DNA of 64,000 bases from the NCBI GenBank assembly GCA_900073065.1, contig FJOG01000022.1, forward strand, positions 757,047 to 821,046, in the 5' to 3' direction. Positions within the stretch are counted from its first letter, which is position 1. Each line of letters starts with the position of its first letter. This DNA comes from Phialocephala subalpina. Lineage: Eukaryota; Ascomycota; Leotiomycetes; Helotiales; Mollisiaceae. A program made the translations under genes and the position numbers. The notes under the pieces are model-generated. The model did not search any database. It was given only the letters and a program-made list of their open reading frames with translations, and was not told the origin of the DNA. Below are positions 54,446 to 64,000 of the stretch, piece after piece.

Positions 54446-56875
54446 TCTGCCAATTCCAAACAAGAAATCTCTTGTGAGGAATTATGTGGCGGGGGTGGGT
54501 ATGTCGCCCGTGATCTACAATTGTAGATCTTGGACTTGGCTTCTTTTCGGATGTAGAGAGCAAATAAATGCCTCTACAAACTTCCAGAAACCTCTAAAGG
54601 GTTGCTTTGGCGGGGGCCGCAGCGGATGTGGAGGAGGGCGAGGAGGGAGAAAGAGGGAGGGAGAATATGCGGCTAAAGCGCCGAAGAAGAGCGAAGGTGT
54701 TGGCTAATAAAGCCTTTGGCCTCCCCAAGGCAATGCCAAAGGGGACCGCAGGCGAAGGGAGGTTGAAATTCAGGGATAGGCCCTGGCCGCGGGGAGAAAA
54801 GAGGTTGTACGATGTGTCGCTGGTGCTGTGAAGAGGCCCACGTTAGCAGATGATCTAGAGAAGTCTGTGGATAGAGGTGCGCCAGTGCGCAATCCAGGGG
54901 TCTGGAAAAGGCTTTTCCGGTGCTCTTGAGTCTCTAGATAGTAGATCGTATCAATGCGATGCGATCTCTGTCCATTGGCTGCTCTGGGGAAGCCTCCAAA
55001 GTGTGCGCAGGTGTCGACGGGCCTTTGCCAGTGCGCAGGATCGACACCGTTGATTTCTGGAGGGTTTTCCTTGGTTTTCGAGGAGGAAAAAAGTCTTCAA
55101 CGACAGGGAAAGGAATAACTTACTATGCTCGCGCAATAGAGTTGCTGAGCACACGGATTTGCAGTATGATCGTTCTGAAGAAGAAATTTGGAATTTCGCG
55201 TTTGTTGTTTTGGAGATATGGTGGAAAAGTGGGTCCGGTGCTAGCGTCAAAAAATCATTCCAGACAGCCTCGAGGTTTATGACGATATAAGTAGGAATAA
55301 AGTTCTCCCAAGCGATAAGGCGTCAAGGTTTGATAACATTTCAGTATTCTTGATGTACATTTCCACTTTGCGCGCATATGTTGCTGCCCCTGAATGCCAA
55401 GAGCTAAGCGGATATTTCTGTCTTCATGCAATTCGATCTTGCTCTCTTTGAGGAAAGGCCTTTTACCGTTCTCTTGGAATCCTTGAAGCAGTTACACGGC
55501 ATCCATGCCAACTCTTGGTTGACTACACCCTTCGATGGAGATCGTGGACCTTGAAATGCTCTACCTCCACCGTGATTTGGAATCCCTACCATTTGGATAT
55601 GTCAAGCCATGCAATTTCAGGAAGTATATTCTTTCTCTATGAGTTCATCCAATTGCTTCCCAAACGGAACCACTTTACGTCAATCACAAGTTTTGTTAGG
55701 AAGCAGATATCGACGGCCGGTCCCTCGGCAAGTACCTGTACCATTCTACGGAGGGGAGAAGTAGCCGATCCGCGGCCTGGGGTGTACAAAGTAGGAATAT
55801 TAAAGTCCTAGATGCAAATGTTAGTGATATCAAGAGGAATTAAGAGATGGTTTTCCATCCAATGCAGACACGGTTTCGTTAGGATTTAATGATGCTCCCC
55901 TTTTCACAACCGAGCGAACTCTTTAACCAGCAGGAAAAGGAGATGTACAAGTATTCTCAGACTATAGGCTTTTCTCAAGTCACTTCATTTGGAGTGTCGT
56001 CAAGAGGGTGCATGCAGCTCTCTCGCATTTGCTACCAAAAACACACAGCATTGAACTATGCACTTGCATATAACATCACGAAACGAGATAGGGGTAAAGA
56101 GGAGAATAGGTAGAATAAAGCCAATAAACGCCTTGTATGATTGCTACTCATCTATACGATACCGTAAACTAACAGCTATTCATGCCACGCCATCCCATTC
56201 CCCTTCCCAATCTTTTTCTCCCCATATCATACCAGTCCATGCCAATCCATTTTCCAGCAAGCCCATCACCGTATCAAATATACACGAGAGGAGCCTCCCA
56301 ATTTTTTTTCATAATCTCATCCCTGCTCCCATCCATCGTTTCCCCCAAGCAATTTCCTTCCCCATATCATAGCACCATCCACCATTCAGCACCGAATAAG
56401 CAAGCAAAAGCCAACACCGAAAAATAAGCATAAAACGTAAAAAGCAAAGAAGTCACCTATCATATCATCTCGTCGTCCTCCACATCCAGGAAAAAGTATA
56501 CTGTCATAAGTCGGGATGCAGAACGTCGAGGTTGGCGAAATCGAAGTCGAAGAAATGAAGCGCCGAAAAAGGTCAAAGAAGCAGCGCTCAATTGCAGCAA
56601 TCCGAATATGCCGAACAAGTAACAAACAATGCAGTGAATGTATGTATGTAGTAATGCACGCATAATGTGTTGCTGAATGTTATATGCTCGCTGAATGTCG
56701 AAGTGAAGTTGTATGGAAGGAAAGGGACGTATGTCAGGTAAAGTCGATAGAAAGTCGTGTTCGTAAAGAGAATTAGAGTGAAGGATTTCGACGTCTCGTC
56801 ATGTCGGATCCGGAGTTGAAATCGAAGAAGCCGAGAAGATCGGATGAACGTATCGAAAGAAAAGGGAGGAGACAA
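54446..56875. other. 2.4 kb intergenic, no gene recognised
   Basis: The first part is the promoter side of the helicase gene. The remainder includes the likely 3' untranslated region of the Medusa-like gene, with AT-rich sequence at 56100-56450. Open frames of up to about 105 codons lack features. Confidence 0.45.
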
Positions 56876-59706
56876 TTAAGCCTCAACACTCCTCCTCTCC
56901 CTCTTAATCCTCTCATTCCATCTCCTCTTGCCCACCCTAGTCTCAAAATGCGGAGCCGTGGCAGCGACATCCTTACCCGTAGTCTCCATCGTTGAGCGGA
57001 CTTTGTTGCGGTAGGAGTCCACTATGGATCATTAGCATCTTGAAAAATGTCCTCTAGAAAGGGGTACTCACAAGCCTTCTGCAAAAACACCGTCTTATCC
57101 GCAAAAACCCTACTCTGATGCCACGTCATCCTATACCCCAATTCATTCAACCTAACCTCCTTACTCCTAACACTCTTCCTCATTCTCGGGACCCCAACTT
57201 CCGCCTCCCCGCCATCCGCTAACGGAACAGCTACCATCATTTTCCCCTTGCCACCTCTGCCTTTACCACCCGCGGCTTCAGTCTCTACCAAATCATCCAT
57301 GTCGTCGCCTTCGAAGAAGCGAGATCCGTGTGCTGAAGGAGGAGGGCTCTGCATCTGCAGCGGGAACCAAGATCTCGGGTAAACCGAATTACTCTTTCGG
57401 AAGGAGTCAGGAATCTCTTTGATATCAACCGTATCCAACGTAACCCTGACTCTAACCCGACCTCCTTTTCCTGGATCGTCGACTAAGATGAATTTTCGCT
57501 TCTTCGCCTCGGGGATATCGCCAAACAGCGTGATCCTCTCATCCTCATCCATCTCCTCCTTCCCCTTTCCACTCCTCACCCCAATCGCACTTCCCCCACT
57601 GACTCCATGTCCAGCTACTTGTCCCGGAAATGTAGGTTGAGTTGGGTTGGGAGGGTACGGAGAAGAGGAATAAGGACCAGTGGCGTAGACGTGTGCTTGT
57701 CGGACATCCTGAGGGGAGTCGTTAGGAGCGCCGGGAGCAGCGTGGTGATGATGATGTTGTTCGTCTATGTATTCTTCATCTGCTCGATCATCAAGATATT
57801 ATATTAGCCTGATCCATCTCACGTTTGGCGTTTTAGCCGGTAAGCGATAATTGCGCAAAAAGGAAAAAAAAAGGGAAGCAGTGAGACGCAAAGTGTGATG
57901 TAAGGTTGGGGCAAGTACAAGACATGATGTGGATGTTGGGGTATGCCATGCAATGAGTATGCTCTCTCCCAATTTCTCAACCAGGAATCCCTAAGTGTAT
58001 GCCCCCAGCCAGAAAGTAGCAAAGTGCAATGATGTAGTATACAGGAATCTCTCTTTCTTTCTCAATTGAGCCCCAATTTCTGCAATCCCGAGAATAGTAA
58101 TCCCTCCCGCTCAACAGGTATTTCGCACAATCGTGCAAAGAGTAAGGTATCATAACACAAAAAGGTAGTAGTAACAACAAAATTTATCACACAAGCAACA
58201 GGTCGCGAAGGCAATCACATCTGGTGAAACATACCGACTTCATCCCCTCCTTGCGTCTGTCCATCCGGGTGATTATGATGATGATGGAGCTGCGGACCAC
58301 CCATCCCACTCAGCGAGCTGGGTTTGCCCATGTTACCCGCACCACCTGGACCACCGCCCATATTTCCCGATGGAGGCATCCCTGTCGGACCGCTGGGACC
58401 AGCCATGTGAGGAGTATGTGTAGCTGCCTGAACCGCCTTTCGATTGTTGATCTTGGCCATTCGGCGAACACGTCTACTCCGCAATCGAGGATCTTGATTG
58501 CTGTTGCGCCAACTGTCGACTGCTCTTTGAATCAGACCTCGCTTTCCGCGAAGACAAGGATTTAATTCTGCCAGAGCCCATCCGACAGTGTTGCATTCAG
58601 TCTCATACACCAATCGATTGCCCCGGTATTGGTCCTTGCTGCAGCAAGCTCTGGGATAGACGCAGTTCTCAGTCTTGAACTCTGGGCTCAGCGTGTCAAC
58701 GTTGACAGACTCGACGTCGCATCTGATGGTATATTCCATCTTTACGCGATCGCGAGAATATTCAAACGCGATCCATTGCACACCATTGTTATCTTGTCGA
58801 ACAACAAGTGGTGTGGTTGCTGGAATTGGACCTGGAGCCGCGTTTGGGTTGACACCACTGTTTCCACCAGGAACATTGTTCTGATTCATTGGTGGGCCAT
58901 TCTGAGGATGCTGCTGTTGTTGAGGCGCGCCAAGAGGAGGTGGTCGCGAGATCTGTGGTACTTGCGGCTCCATCTTAGTTCTCGGGCTACCCGTCATAGC
59001 TTGTTGTGCATGTTGCGGGTGTTGTTGCATCTGGTGTTGACCCGGCGCGTGTGACATGAGCAGATTTGGCTGAGAAGTCATCGATTGGTGGTGCTGTTGA
59101 TGCTGCTGTGGTTGGGGCGCGTATGAAGGAGCTCCTTGAGGTGGCATCGGAGGATATTGTGACTGGGGGCCAGCATAGTACATCTGGGTGTTTTGTTGCA
59201 ACTGTGAAGCCGGCGCGCCGTACATTCTCTGCTGGTCGTGCGCGGAAGGAGATGCTACAGATGCGGGAGAGTTCGATTGCGGAGTGTGGTAGATGGGAGG
59301 GTACGGACGGTGCATTTGCGCGGCCGCCATGATGTCTGGGGTTTCTGGAGCTGTGAACAAGTCAGTGAACAGTCTCAGAGGCAAAAGACGCGTAGAATTG
59401 CGGCTACTTACCTGCGGATGAGTATGTACCAGATGCGCTGGGTGTACTGTATGGACTCGGGTGGGAGGCGTAGTATGGAATCTCCTGAGGATGCTGTCCA
59501 CTAGGTCCTGGCGCACTCTGACCGTACTGAGGTAGCCCGTGTTGGGGGTACGGGTTGGAATGCTGCTGTGGTGGTGGAGGAGCAACCTGCTGATGGTGTT
59601 GGTGTACAATGCTCGAGGGTCGAGGTTGTTGGAGGTGGTGCGGAGGTGGGGGACCTTGCTGCTGCTGCTGCGCGCGGTGCGGCGGAGCGTAATCCTGCTG
59701 AAGCAT
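56876..59706 (-). CDS. DUF8032, Medusa-like developmental regulator
   Basis: Four exons: 59412-59706, 58235-59350, 57072-57779 and 56876-57021. They sum to 2265 bases, 754 residues, and all joins are in phase. The N-terminal half is Gln/Pro/His-rich (start MLQQDYAPPHRAQQQQQGPP). The conserved block spans exon 2: GVQWIAFEYSRDRVKMEYTI, NCVYPRACCSKDQYRGNRL, ALAELNPCLRGKRGLIQRAV and WRNSNQDPRLRSRRVRRMAK. Exon 3 adds KKRKFILVDDPGKGGRVRVR and KSNSVYPRSWFPLQMQSPPP. Exon 4 adds ALDSYRNKVRST and HFETRVGKRRWNERIK. This matches what I recall of the fungal Medusa/REN1/ACR1 regulators of conidiophore and conidium development, a nuclear family; the link is from memory. The 455-base intron at 57780-58234 is long for this genome. 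The ATG at 59706 is preferred over in-frame upstream sequence that lacks conservation. Confidence 0.8.
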
Positions 59707-62700
59707 TGATTGTAAGTGAGGGTTCTTCAGGGTGATGGTAAATGCGATGGCAGAATATAACAACCATTGCAAAGCAGACGCGACGCGATGTTTTGATACT
59801 TCAGACGTAAGAAAGCGTGTTGGAATCCTTGATGACGAGGGTGCGCTGCCGGCTGCGGTACCCAGTGTCCGATCTTCTGCTTTTGGACTCAAGCGCGCAA
59901 AGCAATAACGAACGTCAGGTGGAACAACTGGGGGATGCTGACAAGGAATTGCTCTGGGGGTACCTCTGTTTAACAGATGCCTTGCTCTATTATGTTATGA
60001 AATGTTCAGACGACAGCTTGCCAAATTGGACCAGGAGGTACATGCGACGTGCAGTGCAATGTCCGAGAAGATTTTCGCAAGGCCTCACTTTTTAAGATAG
60101 TGGAGTGACGAGGGTAAAGTGGTAGTGCGGCGAACCTTATGAGATTTGAAGAGAACGGGTCGCGATGTGCCGGAGAATAGGAACGAAAGCAGAAACACAA
60201 GATTGCAATATTCCAATGATCGGAGCGAGGATAAATGCACGGAGGAGCAAAGAAGGTCAAGAAATGCTGGTAAAGTGGATGGCGCGATGCTTGTGCTTTG
60301 GAGTTGAGCCTTGCTCTTGTCCTGGCCTCGAGATGACGGGTGACTAGGGAGGGGTTTGAGAGCGTGGGTGAGAGGGGGATGACTTGCTTGGGAGAGAGCT
60401 TAGATGGGTGATGGTAGACGAGTCGCTGCGACTAGAACAGTTTGGATGAGGAAGGATTGTCGAATCTTGGGAAGACAGGGTATCAGGCAGGGTCTTAAAG
60501 AGGAACGGGTTTGGTGTACCGTGTATCTCCAAATTGGCCTGCCCTGAGTAAGGTGACGCTGGAAATTGAAAGTCAAGGATGTGCGGTGGGACGGCGACAG
60601 CGCATGGAAGAAACGTGACAAGGTTCATAACATCGCATTACGACGAGGTGGCCCACGACCGGGGGGGCAGCCAATGATCTTATGTGCTCGAATGTCCCCA
60701 TGTCTGTGAGTCCCTTTCCCAGGATTGGCCCGAGCCTAGCAAGGGTGGCAATGTTGGGCAGGGGCGGTGAGGAGACAGTTTCTAGGGAGAAAGATGACGC
60801 GGTGCCTAGCGTCGTGTCAAATTACTAGGGGGCAGAAGGGGGGGCGAAACCAGACCCGCACCCGCAAGTGTGGCAGCCATGAAAGACGAGGGTTGTTACG
60901 GCGCCCCGTTTATCCAGCCACTCAACCCTGCGCAGGCCTGCTTCTGCTCGACACATGCTTGCACATGTTGGTAAGTCTCCACTGAAAACCCGCTGCGCCC
61001 AAAAGTAAGCTGCAGACCCCTTGATCTCGTTTAATCCGCAAGCCCTAGACGGGACCCGCAGAGGAAACGACCCTGGAGGAACTGGCTTGAGCCACCATGT
61101 TTATGCAAACAATTGTTTATGCATTGGAAATAAGTCGATCGAAACTAAAATGCACAAAAATACACAGGATTTTCAGCTCCCTATGTTGCTGCACCATCAC
61201 CATTGGAAGAGCTTCCACGGCACGTTGCGCGACATTGACCGCAACAATGAGCGATGGGAGACAAAAGCAGCACCATGCTCGGTCAACGGCACTTACTGAG
61301 TCGCCGCCCAAACAGACTCTCGCAAGCCGAACTGACCATCAGGTTTCTGCACACCTCAACCGTTAAGCGACCGTGGTACTAGACCCAAGGCACTCTAGAT
61401 CGGGGTCTGTGCTGGCTTAATTTCAGAGTTTCGCGTGGGATTGGGCAGCATTGTGAGACCCTTGCCTCCATGCATGCACCCTAGAGATTGTGAAACGAGC
61501 CCACGAAATCCACCACTTCCACCGGCGTCGAGTCCGCCGGGCCCTGCTGAGACTTTTGCATGGCTGCCCGGCTCACTCGTGATCTTCGAGAAGACATCGA
61601 AGCCGCATCCCCGGCCACCGTGCGCTCTCCCCTGCAGCCAGTCCAAATCGGGGCGAGTTGCGAATTTGAATGAGAGGCTTGTGAAGCAGACGAGATTGCA
61701 CTGGTGTAGCCCCCGATGACACGAGTGCGATATTCCAAGGATGAGAAATGCAAGAAATGACCAGAATGCAATAAATCGTCGCGACGCGCAAGAGAAGACG
61801 TTGTGTACTTACGTGATCGCCCGTGACCGCAACACCAGGTTCCTCTTTGTACGTCTGTCGATGAGCCATCTCGGTAGATGGAAATTATGACCTGGGTCTA
61901 GAAATCGTGTTAGTATCATTCTTCAGCCACGCTTTGAACAATCAAGCCACCAGTCGACCGTTGAAGTTTGAGGCCCTCCAACGAGGACGGGCACCAAACA
62001 GGGAACGATTGCTATGCCATGCTTGCAACATCTGTGCGTTGCAAATCGGATTGCAGGGAGCGCTAGGGCCGTCCCAACTTACGGGATGTTTTTCAGGTAC
62101 CAGTTCGACGACCGCAGGAAGCCTTCCTCGCGACAATTGGACGTGATGCTTTTTGGTGAATGCAGGGTGAAACGCCTGCCGTGACTCTGTACTCTAAATC
62201 CACGTATCTGCTTCATCACCAGGTCAGCGAATGGCCATAACGCGGCAAATCGACTTCCAGTTCTGCAACTGCAAGGCGATCGCCGAAACGCATGATGGCG
62301 CTTCGTACGACAAAAATAGAAATGGGTGCTGCACCCAGGGACAATAAACCCCCGAGGCGATCATTCTGAAGAAACACAGGGGCAGATTCGAAGAGGGGGA
62401 TTGCAATGCGATCGATGCAGAGAAACACCAGCAATCTCAAAATAGAATGATCTAGAGATAGAACTTTCTATGAGACCTTTCTTGCGAGCGGCTGCCGGGT
62501 GTGCAATTCCCGAGTATCAGATGGAATTGCAGGCTGCCTTCGATGTATTCGGACAATGAACGGAAAGAAACGGACGATGGGATGGTGGGGTAATCAACGC
62601 TGCAAGTCGGACAGAAATGGGATGATCTGAGCTACTCAACGGAAGGCTATCCCACTATACCAAACCCATCAGTGCGAACAGAAGATGGTGGTGGTGTTGG

Positions 62701-64000
62701 GCTGGCAAGGTGCAAGGTTGTGGCGCACAACGTTGAACAAAAGTCCTTTACGAAGTGGGTCATTCGCGTGGGAACCCACGTTTTCCTCGCGCAAGCCTGG
62801 CCGCTAAGCCAGAACTTTCGCGCTGGAGAATCGTGGTCCAGGAACCGAGTGAATAGTGCAACAAGCAATACAGGATAGAACCTGACTTGAAGAAATTGCG
62901 ACGAACTTACATTTGCAAGTTCCCTTCAGCTGAAGTACTGATTCGTAAAGACCGTTCGCCGTGGCTTTTCCTGTTTTCGTGTCAGTTTCGTGCTCAAAAA
63001 CAGCTGTAGATGATAGGTAGACAAGGTGCAGGAAGAACCAGACTAGTTCATGCGCGGAATGGAAAGTTGCATACAGAAAGACCCAACGTCGTCCAGTGCA
63101 ATGTACCAGCAGTTGGTGAACAATGACGCAACAATAATCTCGACGAGGCTGAAAATCAAAGGCTCAACGAAGACCGTTGTCTGTGGAGGACAAGGGACGT
63201 CAGTTCGAGGCACTGGGCTTGGAGATATAATATACAGGCATGGATGGTTGGTAAACAACGGGCAGAGCCAGGCAGGGTTGAAAAGCCAAGGCTCCGGCAC
63301 ATTTATTGACCCCCCTCATTTCCTTGCAACAGGGGGCGAAGCTGGTCATGCAGCAGGCCATGATTGCGGATAGCACACTCGCTTACATCTCGAGGACGAG
63401 GATGTAGTGGGGAGAAAACAGGGATTCGGAACGCCATCGCGCGACAGGTCAAAAAACGAAATCTTGCACACAGATGAAAAGACTCAGGCCTGGAACGTAC
63501 CTTGATCATGTAGCGTCTATCGCGTCTTCGTCTTGTTCATCAATAGAGAGGGGTACCGAATCGGATCTCGCGGGTTGCTGGGAGCGTGTGAAATTGTGCA
63601 GAAACCGTTTCTCCTAAGAAAGTATCAGTATGCTGAAGTATCCATGTAACTTGGATGATACTCTTACGGGTGGGCGCGTGCGGCTGCCAAATATCTGTAT
63701 TATAATGGCTTTTGTACCACCTCAGATCTCCCTTCGTGCTCCCCACGGTGACGTCTCGAATGGATCGCGGGAAGTTCTTCTCCGCAAAGTACCTGAATGG
63801 TTCAGAGATCCGAAACTGCGGGTGAAATCTTGTAAGGGTGACCAAGCAAGAAGGTTCACTGTTTTAACGCTGTGAAGTCGTGAGGTATATCGAGCTGCCT
63901 CAGATAGATTGGATGCTGTGCGCCTATTTTGGGACCTGCGCAGAATTCCACCTGCCGTAACTCCTTTGTGCCTCTTCTCGAATATTTCCTGCCTTGTCGA
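59707..64000. other. 4.3 kb without recognised genes, possible long leader
   Basis: No open frame of convincing composition on either strand. Several minus-strand splice donors of GTAAGT/GTACGT type occur (for example near 61810, 62915 and 63500), compatible with a spliced 5' leader of the Medusa-like gene. Nothing else is seen. Confidence 0.4.

Noticed and set aside
1..64000. CRISPR arrays, bacterial operons or ribosomal RNA
   Set aside because: Spliced eukaryotic genes throughout; the repeat arrays found are tandem without unique spacers of CRISPR type, and no rRNA sequence was recognised.

Overview
The window is nuclear DNA of a filamentous ascomycete (Pezizomycotina). A Woronin-body HEX1 gene (peroxisomal SRL tail), a HET-domain protein, a Medusa-like DUF8032 regulator, a DUF7918 protein, a CFEM-like GPI protein and many 2EXR-domain paralogues all point that way. 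Introns are short, with GTAAGT/GTGAGT donors and CTGAC-type branch points. The mix of expanded families suggests a leotiomycete, but this is inference. Exon joins were derived by hand from splice signals and reading frame; no alignment or transcript was available.

Layout. 0.3-1.6 kb: DUF7918 gene. 4.0-5.8 kb: HEX1 with an unusual ATG-free upstream region and an N-terminal peptide repeat. 7.1-8.2 kb: six tandem copies of a ~173 bp repeat, each with a phased ATTGG box, just upstream of a HET gene (8.4-10.5 kb). 11.9-13.7 kb: orphan gene with a glycine-rich hydrophobic helix (minus). 14.4-15.9 kb: bleomycin hydrolase.

16.8-35.3 kb is a cluster of seven 2EXR loci: three clearly intact, one intact except for a start-frame conflict, and three broken. 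One of the broken copies is split by a retrotransposon gag fragment. A CFEM-like surface protein and a nine-exon cytochrome P450 lie among them. I see no biosynthetic cluster around the P450.

36.0-54.4 kb holds three large uncharacterised genes. They are a nuclear-looking 655-aa protein with a possible GIY-YIG-like segment (minus, carrying a perfect 250 bp tandem duplication), a divergently transcribed intronless 1548-aa coiled-coil protein, and an intronless 1657-aa SF1 (UPF1-like) helicase (minus). The coiled-coil and helicase genes have a nearly identical 25 bp element directly before their start codons. Between them, 43.8-49.4 kb is gene-poor and holds diverged tandem repeats, a small fold-back element and a ~25 bp-spaced array of TCGACTCG motifs whose CGACTCG core also occurs in the shared leader element. 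This group is the best candidate for an undescribed system.

56.9-59.7 kb: Medusa-like DUF8032 gene (minus), preceded by about 4 kb without recognisable genes that may be its long spliced leader.
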